A stretch of 64,000 bases of DNA from Azolla caroliniana. Lineage: Eukaryota; Polypodiophyta. The notes beneath the pieces are model-generated. The model was not told where the DNA came from. It made no database searches and saw only the letters and a list, made by a program, of their open reading frames with translations. A program made the translations under genes and the position numbers. Every line of letters begins with the position of its first letter. Position 1 is the stretch's first letter. The stretch is from positions 5,642,001-5,706,000 of the forward strand of contig JBHGNT010000004.1 of NCBI GenBank assembly GCA_043228905.1, read 5' to 3'. Positions 13,101 through 23,205 of the stretch are shown piece after piece.

Positions 13101-14526
13101 ATATACCTAACTTGAGAATCTCACGTGTGCCAAAAACCAGATTCCCTCGTTTCTTCTCTTTTCATCTTATTTACTTTTATATTTACTGTGTAGTATTTAT
13201 TTTATTTTGATTTGTTCTCAAAGACGAGACAACACTCAAGATGTAATCTCTTATTTGGTCTTATAGGCCATTTTGGCCTCTTAAAAGACGTTAATATATC
13301 TTTCTTCCTTCCGTCCTTTCTTTCTTGCTCTAAATTGTTTTCTTATTTGTTGGCTTATGGGTTTACATAAAGTGATTGTTCTTATTGTAGATAACAGAGC
13401 AGTCTTTTCTTCTTTCATTCAAGGGAAGTCCCTATTGGATGGCTCCGGAGGTATTATCATTTCTGCCCATGGTTTCAATTGCTAGGACTAATATAATTTC
13501 ATATAATAAACAGTTTCGCTGTCATGTATACAACATTGTAACTCCATTTGATATGTGGTTAATTCTGAAAGTGGACACATTGTCTCATTGAAGGTTATTC
13601 AGAACAAAAATGGTTATGATTTTGCGGTCGACATATGGAGTCTTGGATGTACAGTACTAGAAATGGCTACAGGCAAACCACCATGGAGTGAATTTGAAGG
13701 GGTAAAATATCTTCATTCATACCTACTCTAATGATTTTGAATCATCAACTTGAAATTCTAGACATAATTGAACTATCCCAATTAAAATAAAAACCAAAAT
13801 CATAGAGACACATGATTGAATGGCATTGTTGGTTGTTTTTTCATTTGCTAGATACTTTCTTTATTCATCTTCCATTTTTTCTGTTTATGTTGACATGTTT
13901 TAAACTTACAGATAGCAGCTGTTTTTAAAATTGGCAATAGCAGAGAGGTGCCAAGTATCCCGGAGTTCTTATCAGAGGATGCAAAGACGTTTCTGAGATG
14001 TTGTTTACAACGTGAGCCACGGGCAAGACCAACAGCTGCCCAACTTTTAGAGCACCCTTTTGTTAGATTAGTAGAAAGGTCCAACTCAAATGTATTATCA
14101 GAGGCACTACAGAGGTCTACTCTTAGGTCTCCAATGTCTCCAAGGTCACCGAGGCGAAGTGATACACAGCTGCATATGATCCGGTTTGGATCTGAACCTG
14201 GTCACTTTCAGCAAAGCAGCCCGAGGCATCAAAATTTCACTTTGTGGGATGGTATGCCACTGGTTCAAGATGGAGTGATTGGAGAGTCACATCCAATCGG
14301 GTTTGGAACTGAACCTAGCCACATTCAACATACTCCAGAGAGCAGCTCAAGGCACCGGAATGTTTCTTTGCGGGATGGTTCAGCTCCCATTCAATATACG
14401 CCGGAAAGCAGCCCGAGGCACCGAAACTTACCTTTGAGGGACGGTTTGGCTCCAGCACATGTACCTGTAGATGGTATGATACCTGGAGAGTCGCGAACAA
14501 TGCGATCCCCTCGACGGTATCGATGA
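5960..14526 (+). CDS. MEKK/YODA-class MAP kinase kinase kinase, 10 coding exons
   Basis: Serine/threonine kinase at the top of a MAPK cascade; it would phosphorylate a MAPKK in the cytoplasm. Exons by GT-AG sites: 5960-6501, 7399-7627, 7714-8042, 8481-8568, 8665-8727, 8842-9002, 9949-10024, 13391-13450, 13594-13701, 13912-14526; phases close to 756 codons. Residues 1-345 are Ser/Pro-rich and probably disordered. The kinase domain spans about 349-603: glycine loop GSGTFG 354-359, AIK lysine 376, HRD aspartate 472, DFG aspartate 490, APE 514-516, and [13 protein letters not shown] as in plant MEKKs. The C-tail carries SPRHR/LRDG repeats. No essential residue is missing. The domain resembles both MAPKKK3-alpha and YODA types, so no symbol is given. 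The start is uncertain: Met at 5960 is used, but 5921 is also in frame and the N-terminus lacks the usual family beginning. Confidence 0.88.
10124..10183. repeat. (CA)n microsatellite in kinase intron 7
   Basis: About 60 bp of uninterrupted CA, about 100 bp after exon 7. Confidence 0.95.
11289..11486. repeat. Direct duplication of about 85 bp in kinase intron 7
   Basis: Copy 1 (about 11289-11371) and copy 2 (about 11399-11486) both run from 'gatgaaactaacttgaactg' (one mismatch in copy 1) to 'gcagctcagtcagtaa'. Copy 2 continues into the SINE-like unit. Confidence 0.8.
11466..11600 (+). repeat. SINE-like unit in kinase intron 7
   Basis: 'gcagctcagtcagtaaggtt' looks like a tRNA D-arm/A-box. 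The following segment matches the repeats at 2041-2345 through 'agtggcatctagtaaa'. The B-box is degenerate here. Inferred member of the same SINE-like family. Confidence 0.4.
12240..13330 (+). mobile_element. 5'-truncated LINE fragment in kinase intron 7
   Basis: The translation around 12402-12740 matches the C-terminal part of the full LINE ORF2 at 32232-35933. Shared features are the segment 'GQLRxSSHQLxIExGR' and the cluster CxxC...HxxxxC (here CQMC...HYVCHC). The 3' part (13260-13330) contains 'ggccattttggcctctta' and a CTTT-rich pyrimidine tail, as in the full element. Several frameshifts are present. Same orientation as the host gene. A second copy of its 3' UTR lies at 62820-63294. Confidence 0.85.
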
Positions 14527-14760
14527 TATCGGCCATCATTCTTTTCCATGCGTGCGCTCCTATGATCCCTCTGTCTGCAGGTTTTCATTTGTAGTTTTTT
14601 CCAGATATTAAAGAAGAGGGTAACAAGATACAACTGTACATCTTGTTGATGTAAATTGATGATATGGGGAAGAAAGAGGATTCTGCTTGCAATGTCGTAG
14701 GGACCTGCCGAGCATAGAACAAGGTAAGTCTTCTTCATTAGTTATCCTTAACCCGAAGAG
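14527..14760 (+). other. Presumed 3' UTR of the MAPKKK gene
   Basis: Sequence directly after the TGA stop at 14524-14526. It includes T-rich and 'attaaag'-type segments that could serve polyadenylation, but no canonical site can be fixed. Confidence 0.35.
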
Positions 14761-14929
14761 TTATTCTCGCTGTAAAACACAAATTATGAGGTGGTCTATT
14801 GGTTCTGGCCTTTGCATTGTAAGACACACGTTATCTGTTCAGACTCCTGCTCCTGCTGCTGCCCTCCTATTACGTGAATGACAAGTAACTTTGAAAGAGT
14901 AGACATTGTGACACTCATATGGAAGATCA

Positions 14930-15068
14930 TTTCCTTCACCACATACTGTTTTGTCTTTGTATTGTTCCTCTTCCTGAAGACCAGACAAGACAGGGGTGGG
15001 AATTGAACTCTTGACTTGTGGCTCATAGGCAAAGGCCCAATCCACTAGACGAAACTAACTCACTGAGC
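14930..15068 (-). mobile_element. tRNA-derived SINE candidate
   Basis: Read on the - strand, 'gtttcgtctagtggattggg' resembles the D-arm/A-box of a tRNA (Glu/Asp-like 'tcgtctagtgg'). About 40 bases on, 'agttcaattccc' fits the B-box. Spacing fits a tRNA-like head. The downstream body is short and its end is not clear. It is not a functional tRNA: the acceptor stem is absent. Confidence 0.5.
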
Positions 15069-17330
15069 CCTTCAAGGAGACAAAAAGAACATGTGAAAAA
15101 ACAGCACACCATACCATTCATTAGTTACCTTGTTTTTACAGTGCCTAAGCATTTTTGATGGTTGATACAGGAATTTTATGGCCCGGACGCTGCCCGCCTG
15201 TATATAGCTCTAACCCATATAAGTGTGTATTGTATTGGAATGGATTGTGAGTGTGCAATCCATTGCCTTTGTATGCTACTCTTACTACTGGTAATATATT
15301 TGTTGATTCTAAAAGCTGTTTCTAGTGCTTCTCACCATCTGGAACTGAACCTTATGTGCTAGGGTTTTTTAGGCGTTTAGTTCATGATCTTCTCAATCAT
15401 ATAAATTCAATGCAATTTGAACACAGCTTGCATTCAGTGCTGCACATTAATGTGAATGCGTAAAAAACAAACTCACATCTATTTTTTGCGTTTTCTTACT
15501 TGATACAAACCATATAGTGAAATGAGAGCTGGCACACTCTAGGTTGAACCTAATCTTCACCCCGTTTATTGATTGTTTGTATTGTACTTGTGCTTTCTCC
15601 GACTTCTTCATATGAATTTGTTGGGAAGCATATATAATCATACCTTAATGAAGTCCATTAATAGTTTATTTGACTGAAGTCCGTTGAAGTCCACATCGTT
15701 TAGATGGATGCAAAAAGCTAAGGTTCTAGGCTTGTTGACTACCCCAAATTTGCATTTCAGCATCTAGAGCTAATGATTCTCTTGTAAATACCGATGATTG
15801 TTCGCCTCCAATGGTATGTGTGGTGACTTAAGATTCTAGGGTGGTTCACTAATCCGGCATTGCATTTGTCATCTAGAGCTCTCAATTCTCTTGTAAATCC
15901 CAAGGTTGTTTCTCTCCAATTTGTATTTGTGTTGAAGTTGAACAAATTTTTGTTCCTAATGATAAAGGCCTCCCCCTCAAAATGGTTCTTCAATCATATG
16001 CCCTCTACTTCATGTGATTATTATTAAAATGCTTCTTCGACATATGCTACATATGTTGGAGCAACATGAAACAATCTTTATGGTAGTGTGTAGAAAAAGG
16101 ATCTTTTTGTTGTATTATGAATTTTTATATATTTTCTCCAGTCCAAGATGAATTTAGGTTCTACACTTCTACCCTCCTTACATATAAATGGGATATTGCA
16201 TGAAGGCCCAAGAGAAGTGGATTTGACTGAGCATGTTCTATTACATGCAAGAAAGCTTGTTGACAATAGGCCTTGTCACATCTGTGTTAATCAAGGGGGA
16301 CTTCCAAACTAATGAAAAAATTCACTGAAAATATCCTTCTTTGGTATAATGTAATCTCCACAGGCTACACTTAATGTATCACAGAAATAATGAATCTCAT
16401 CATATGGCTATAAATGTTAACAAATAACACTTTTTTGTAGGGACCAATGTTTGTTCACATTTTAAAATAATGAAGGTTCAACTTTTTGATGAAAATGAAA
16501 GCAAGTTGAGCATATTACATTGAAAATCATGTCTAAAGACAAAATAAAACTTATGTCATGGAGCTTTGCATCATTACAATGGGACAATAATGTGTGGATA
16601 TCCAATAATCAGGGTATTTTTTGAGCCATGGTAAAGGAAATAAACTCTCTGATGGGATACTAATGATACGTTTGAAGTATGCCATATTACCGGGCTCTAT
16701 GTGTACATTCTTTGGCAGCAAGTAGTGGACATACATATTTTTCATATAAAATAGTCACGATTGATGCTTCTTTAATTAGTCAAGTTACATTACAGTTTTC
16801 AAATGATTCATAATTCTATATTGGTTGAGGATATAAGAATCTAAGATATAGATGTATTTTCGTGTCAAATCAATGTGTATTAGTAGGTGGTTGATGTAAA
16901 AGTGCCTTAACCAAATGCAACAAAGTTACAAACAATAGAAAATAACCAGCTTTTGGAAAAAAAAAAGTACTATGAAACAAAAGCAAGTAGGAAACGCCAA
17001 GGTGAGTAATTCCTTGTGGATAATCCAACGTGGAAGACGAGCTTCATCTTATAGGCATAGAAAAATACTTCTATTCATATCAAACCTTGAAATTTGTGGA
17101 TACATTATTTCCAATAAATGTTGGTCAAATGACAAACAAAATTGGAAAGTCGTATTCTCTCACTTCATCTTACTAATGATCAAAACATTACTAAATTATT
17201 ACTTGTAGATGTAATATTTAATAATGCACTCTCTTAACCATTTAAGGATCACTCTACTACTAAAATCACATGCTAGACTTCCTACTTGATGAATGGCCAC
17301 AATGTGGGAGCTTTGGGTGAATTGCAACAA
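15069..17330. other. Intergenic, no gene recognised
   Basis: AT-rich. A degenerate tandem duplication of about 110 bp lies at 15718-15915, its two units sharing 'catctagagct' and 'attctcttgtaaat'. No coding region or RNA gene is recognised. Confidence 0.55.
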
Positions 17331-17353
17331 TTTTTTATGTGCTCGAGCGTTGA

Positions 17354-17592
17354 GTGAGCTGCAATACCTTCTTTATCCCATTTGACTCGAGCCATTTCAC
17401 TACCACTAGCTGTTTTGTTATTTGTACCTTAATACACTTATCACTAGTCCTCCCAATGGACTCCATAACCATTTTCATAGTCCTTCGAAAGACAACTCTA
17501 TTTTTTAAATGTGAAGCAATGTGTTCCTCTAGAATATTTGGTGCCCTATATACTTGAATAATGTTATTCGAAGTAATTAAAATTTTCACGGA
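17354..17592 (-). pseudogene. rps3: Decayed plastid rps3-like fragment
   Basis: The - strand frame contains PNILEEHIASHLKNRVVFRR followed by a segment ending KVQI. This is the pattern of the central part of plastid ribosomal protein S3 (PNIL-E-IA--LKNRV-FR--MK...QI). There is no start, no N-terminal KH region and no neighbouring rpl22 or rpl16. I read it as an old plastid-to-nucleus DNA transfer, non-functional. The assignment rests on my recall of the rps3 pattern. Confidence 0.5.
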
Positions 17593-17639
17593 GCATGAAG
17601 GACCTTTGTGATGTGCACTACACAAGGGGTGCGCTTAAG

Positions 17640-18204
17640 CTTGACTAGGAAAATAGGGAAAAAGAGAAGATGGTCAAAAGAGGTGGAGAAATCTCACGAG
17701 AAAGGATGTCGAAGGGGAGGTATATACAAAGAGAAGAATTCACTATTGATTAGTGAATTTGGAAAGTCAAAAGGAGAAAAACACATGGTTTTGCACTCTT
17801 GTGAAGTAGTGGTTGTGTTGTCTCAAGGTGTGCACCATCTATTGATCCATGAAGTTCTACCTCCTCGTTGATACTATGAGGCAATGGAGTGTCGTATACC
17901 CAATTGGTAGCGAACCAAGCAAGAGTGGTTATTAATCGCTCTTGAGGTGCGTTTCACAACCATAACCTCACCAACTCTCAATCATACTTCTTTGCGTTAA
18001 CTCTTAATTAAGAAAACTAATTAAACCTTAAATAAAGCTTGGAAGCTGAACATACATACATTGATGTAAAGACAACGACATAAATATTAATGTCTAGCCC
18101 GCCTCTATTAATATAGGAGTCTGCACCACACATATAAGAGGGACTAATTAAGGTATAATTACTTAGTGTTTAACCCTAATAATTCTACAAATTAAAGTGC
18201 AAAA
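17640..18204. other. Intergenic, no gene recognised
   Basis: AT-rich stretch between the rps3-like fragment and the left edge of Copia A. No element end or domain is seen. Confidence 0.5.
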
Positions 18205-19287
18205 TCCGGACTAGTTGAGCTGGAGTGGTCAAATGGATGATGAGCCGGCGAGTAGTGAAGACTCGGCCGTGCACTCCCTACACAAGGAATCGAGGAGACG
18301 GTTCACGCGCAATGAAAAGGGGACATTGGTAGAGATGAGTCGGAGCGGAGCGAATCCGACTCTAGACAAAACAGCGACGGACCTTTGGAAGAGATGTTCG
18401 CGTCGGCCAAGAGGGCCGCGAAATCGGTGAATTAGGAATTGCGCCAATCCACCCGTTAGAAAAACCTCGTGAAGAGGTACAGGTACAATGAGTATATGAC
18501 GCATCATTATGTGTACATGGTGAAGGTGGTCGCCGTGCGTGAGTCGGAGAGCTACGTAGAAGCGGCTAAGGATCCGAACTGGCAGAAGGCCATAGAGGAA
18601 GAGATGCACGTGCTCACGGAGAATGAGACGTGGGACTTGGTGGATGTACCGACATGAGTGATGCCAATCGGTTGCCGATGGGTATACAAAGTCAAATACA
18701 ACACTGATGGCTCCGTTAACCGGTATAAGGCCCAGTTAGTGGCCAAAGGCTACGTGCAGTAGCACGTCATCAATTATGATGAGACGTTCGCGCCGGTTGC
18801 AAAGATGACCGTTCGCGTCTTGCTTGCGGTGGCAACGACAAAGGGGTGGCATCTACATCAAATGGATGTAAAAAATGCGTTCCTACAAGGTGATCTTGAG
18901 GAACAAATATACATGGTTCAGTTCCTTGGATTTCAGTCCGGAATGAACACGTCGGTCATTTGCCAACTAAAGAAGTCCCTTTACGGACTAAAGCAAGCCC
19001 TGTGTGCATGGAATGCGAAGATCACGCAACAACTGTGTCAGATGGGGTTTTCCGCATCAAAGTCGGATTCTCCACTCTTCATCCGGCAAGGTCAGAACGC
19101 GCTGGTTAGTATTATACTTTATGTTGATGATTTAGTCATCGCCGACGCCGACTTGGACGAAATCGACCACATCAAGTCCGACCTCGTGGCATTGTTTGAC
19201 ATGAAGGATCTTGGGGACCTTCATTACTTCCTCAGGATCGAAGCGATCCGCACCCCGGAAGGCATACTGAATAGTCAATGGCATTAT
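18205..19287 (+). mobile_element. Copia A, left part (truncated; RT region)
   Basis: The + strand encodes a Copia reverse transcriptase: 'WQKAIEEEM' type start, 'FAPVAKM', 'QMDVKNAFLQGDL', 'SLYGLKQA' and the catalytic YVDD motif near 19123. In-frame stops (near 18655 and 18760) and frameshifts show it is dead. The 5' LTR, gag, protease and integrase are absent, so the left side was lost. The sequence stops at 19287, where Copia B is inserted, and resumes at 27681. Confidence 0.88.
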
Positions 19288-19630
19288 TGTAGAGATTTTG
19301 ACACAGGATACAAGATTATGGCAAACGGGAATTATGGAATAACTTGGAAAGCAATAAGAAATTGATTAACAAAATAGGCCAGTAAATACAACAACTAAGA
19401 GTGATGGATAAAAGAAGCAAGGATGCAGAGAGCACACCCAACAGGTTCCCCAACTTCCTCTTCATATAACAGAGGAAGTGGAGGGAAAAATGAGGTAAGC
19501 TTTTTGAAATACAACTAATATGAAAAACTGTTTTCTTTTACTAATAATAACTTGGGCTGTGGGGTTATATTTAGTAATTAACTAAGTAGTTGCTCACTGA
19601 CAACTAATTAGTTAATTATAACTTCTAACA
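19288..19630 (-). repeat. 3' LTR of Copia B
   Basis: 343 bp, matches 27339-27680 throughout. On the + strand it is followed by 'acccccctta', the complement of the polypurine tract. Confidence 0.95.
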
Positions 19631-19681
19631 ACCCCCCTTAACACCAACACCACACTTGAGGCCAATGTTTTGACAACATGA

Positions 19682-21327
19682 CTAGTGTTTGAGAGAAGGG
19701 ACTGGTTTTGTCAAAAAATCAGCCCACATGGTAAGAGTGGGAGTATAACTAATATGCAAGACACCATTTTCAGATAATTCACACAAGAAATGATATTGAG
19801 CTTGAATATGCTTATTTTGATCAATGATTTTAGGATTCCGTGAAAGCTTTATGCATGATTGGTTATCACACCAAAGTTGAAATTCGGTTATGTGGATGAT
19901 GTCGAGTTTCGAAAACATTGATTGTAGCCAAAGTTCCTTAGCCACCAAAGTAGCCGCAATATATTTTGCTTCGGTGGAGGATAGTGCCACGATAGCTTGT
20001 TTCTTGGTTCTCCATGTAATGGCACCACCAGCAAAAGCGAAAACAAACCCAAATGTAGACCGAGATGTGTCCTTGTCACCCCCCCCAATCCGCATATGTC
20101 CATCCTTGAAGAACCACCATGTCTCGTTTAGAGGAAGGAGATAAGGCTTTATAGGTTAGTGTCATATCTCTTGAATATTTCAAGTAGCGGAGGACACGTT
20201 TCAAAGCTTCCCAATGACGAGGTCTAGGGTTCTCCATAAACCTAGATAAGAATCCTGTAGAATAGGATAGGTTTGGCCTAGTGCAGCTCACCAAGTATCT
20301 TAAACTCCCTAGAATATGGCAGTAGGGTATACTTTGCATGAAGGATTCCGTCTTCATTTGTAGAGATAGAGTCAGAGGTGGAGAGATGACAAGGGACTGG
20401 GAGGGGAGTGGCAATTGGAGAACAAGTCATCATATCATATTTATGCAAGATATTGTCAACTAGTTTGCATTGAGATACCGATAGAGTGCCAAGACTTTGA
20501 TTCCGGTTGACCTCCAGTCCAAGGAAATATTCTGGTTCACCAAGATGTTTGGTGCGAAAAGTTTGTTGTAAGTCGTTGACAAATTGAAGAATGTCGGCCT
20601 TAGAGGTGCCAACAATAGGAAGGTCATCCACATAGACACCCAAAAGAAGAAAATTGCGATCTTTCTTTCGAACATACAAAGTTGGCTTGGACTATAATTG
20701 AACAAAACTATTTGTGAGAAGAAATCTATGAAGTTTTGCATACCATTTCTTGGGAGAATGCTTTAAACCATATAATGGTTTGTGCAATTTGCAGACATTG
20801 TTGGGACGTAATTTGTCCTTCAAGAGTTATGGTTGCTCCATGTAGATTTCTTCCTTCAAATCTCCATGGAAGAAAGCTGTCTCAATATCAACATGATGCA
20901 ATTCTAAATTTAAGCAGGCAGTGATTGCAAAAAAAAGACGGAGAGAGGTGAGTTTGAGTGTAGGAGAAAAAGTCTCATGATAATCCACACACCGGGAATT
21001 TGAGTAAAACCCCTTGCAACAAGTTGTGCCTTAAAGTGAATATTCCCGTGGGCATCATATTTCTTTGTAAACAACCACTTACAACATACCACATTTGAGT
21101 TAGGTGGCTTTTGAACAACTATCCATGTGTGATTCTTGTATAATGCATCGGCCTCAACTTGTATTGCATCCAACCATTTGTCTTTTTCTGGACTTTGTAG
21201 AACCTGTCTTAGTGTAAGTATGGGAACAAATGCAACAGTATCATTTGTAACACATGAATGTAATGTAGAAACATCTGAATCTACAATAGATATGAAGCAA
21301 TTCTCTATCATATTTGTAGCATCATAG
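19682..21327 (-). pseudogene. Copia B RT and RNase H region
   Basis: RT motifs: CKWLFTKKYD and LVARGFTQIPGV near 21030-21090, and LLGVYVDDLPIVGTS near 20600-20650 (catalytic YVDD). RNase H at 19682-20095 carries 'KKQAIVALSSTEAKYIAATL' and the C-terminal 'MWADFLTKPV'. The frame is broken at several points, for example near 20960 and 20700. Confidence 0.9.
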
Positions 21328-21341
21328 ATTTCGTGTAGAGA

Positions 21342-22735
21342 TCAAGTTTTCCATTTCTTTGTCTGATCTTGTGTTGATGTTGCTATCGATCGTGAGCAAG
21401 GTGGTGAGTTTGCCCAAGCATGTACTGCCTGCTTCCCAAGCATGAATCCCTTCCCATGTGGTCTTGTACTCGTTGCGATTCTTTGAGCATCCTTAATTGT
21501 TGTATCTTCTTCGGCACCATAAGGTTGTAATACTTGTATAGATGCTCCTCCATCCATATGTAAGGTTCCTGATGATGATTTACCTTCATCAAATAACCGG
21601 TCTTCATAAAATTTAACAGATCTACTATATACCACCTTACCAGTCTGTGAGTTGTAGATTTTGTATGCTTTCATGCCATTGGAGTCACCATATCCAATGA
21701 ATCTTCCTTTGAAAGATCGATCATCTAGTTTGGATTTGTGGTGCTCATGGACATACACATATGCAACTGCACCAAATACTCTAAGATGAGAAACATTAGG
21801 TGGATATCCATACCATAATGTAAAAGGGATTGCATTTCTTAATGCACTGTGTGAAAATCTGTTTTGCAGGTAGCAAGCAGTGGAGATTGCCTCCTCCCAA
21901 AAGTGTTGCTCCATGTGGCTAGTTTTCAGCATGCAATGAGTTGCATTAAGCAAGGTTCTATTTTTTCTTTCTGCCACACCATTTTGTTGTGGTGTGTAGG
22001 GGAATGTTTTCTAGTGAAGTATACCATTTTCTTGACAAAACTTCTCCCATTCATCAGAGATATACTCCCCTCCATTGTCGTTGCGAAGTATCTTGATGGT
22101 GATTGATGTTTGTTTTTTTGCATATTTTTTATACTTGCAGAATGCTGCAAATGCTTGATTTTTTTTCTTAATAAAGCTTACTAATGTGAATCTGGTAGTA
22201 TGATCTATGAAAGAAATGAAATACCTTGCACCAGATAAGGATGGTATCGGGAATGGTCCACATAGATCTATATGGACGAGTTGAAGTAGACGCTCTGTCG
22301 TTGTACAAATGTCCGTAATTGGTTGGTGTGTCATTTTCCAAATAGACAGCTTTCACACATGAAATCTGAATTGAAGATTTTGGATGGCAATCCTTGAACT
22401 CTTTTTAGTTGTTGGCATTGTTGTAGTGCTTGATAGTGTACATGCCCAAGCCGACAATGCCATGATTTAGTTAGTGAAGATATTTTCTTGTGATGTATTT
22501 GCAAGATTGCTGAGAATACATTTGGAGGATGACTTCGTATTGGATATAAGTGCTTCTCCTTAGGACTCACCAACTGTGTAGTTGTGTTTCCATTTTTGAA
22601 AAATAGAATTGTTTTCTCTTTACAGAATTGTATTATTAGTCCATCTACAATTGCTTGTCCAACTGATAACACGTGCTTAGCTAGTCCTGGTACATAATAG
22701 ACATTTGGGACTATAATCTTGTGATTACCTAACAA
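21342..22735 (-). pseudogene. Copia B GAG-pre-integrase and integrase region
   Basis: The pre-integrase segment (22331-22735) has HCRLGH...C..C of the zinc-binding HHCC type. The integrase core follows: 'VHIDLCGPF', 'RNDNGGEY' and 'TPQQNGVAERKNR' carry the DDE pattern. A stop lies between the two halves near 22011. The best preserved part of the element. Confidence 0.9.
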
Positions 22736-23205
22736 TCTGAGTTGAATGCTTCCTTTGCCGATTGCCGTTTTCCGTCCGTTGTCTCCAAAAGTAACTGATA
22801 GTGGATTGGACCGAACCTGATAGCAATTTAACTAGTCCTTCCGATTGTGAGGTGATGTGTAGCTCCAGTGTCTAGGTACCATGTATCATGTTTAGTTTTT
22901 GTCTCTTTTGCAGTGACATGGTATGCTTGCAAAATATTGTCATCTTCTAGTATTTCATCTAAATCTCCAAATTCTGTGTATTCTTCTGACTTCGAGTTTG
23001 ATTTTTCTTCTAATGTTGCATTATTTGCTTGTGATTATCTTTTTTATTCCACAACTTGTTTGAATTGACACACCCTTTCTGTATGCCCTTCTTTCTTATA
23101 GTATCTGCAAATAAATTTGAAACCACCATTGGACTGTTTTGTTGAAGCTTTCCAAGCATCATTTACCTTGCTAGTACTTGATATTTCTGCACTTCTGTAA
23201 GCATT
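22736..23205 (-). pseudogene. Copia B gag C-terminus (zinc knuckle) and protease remnant
   Basis: The complement of 23060-23110 encodes a CxxxxxxGHxxxxC type knuckle (CRYYKKEGHTERVC). The region to 22736 should hold the protease but is frameshifted; no clear D-S/T-G is read. Confidence 0.6.
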
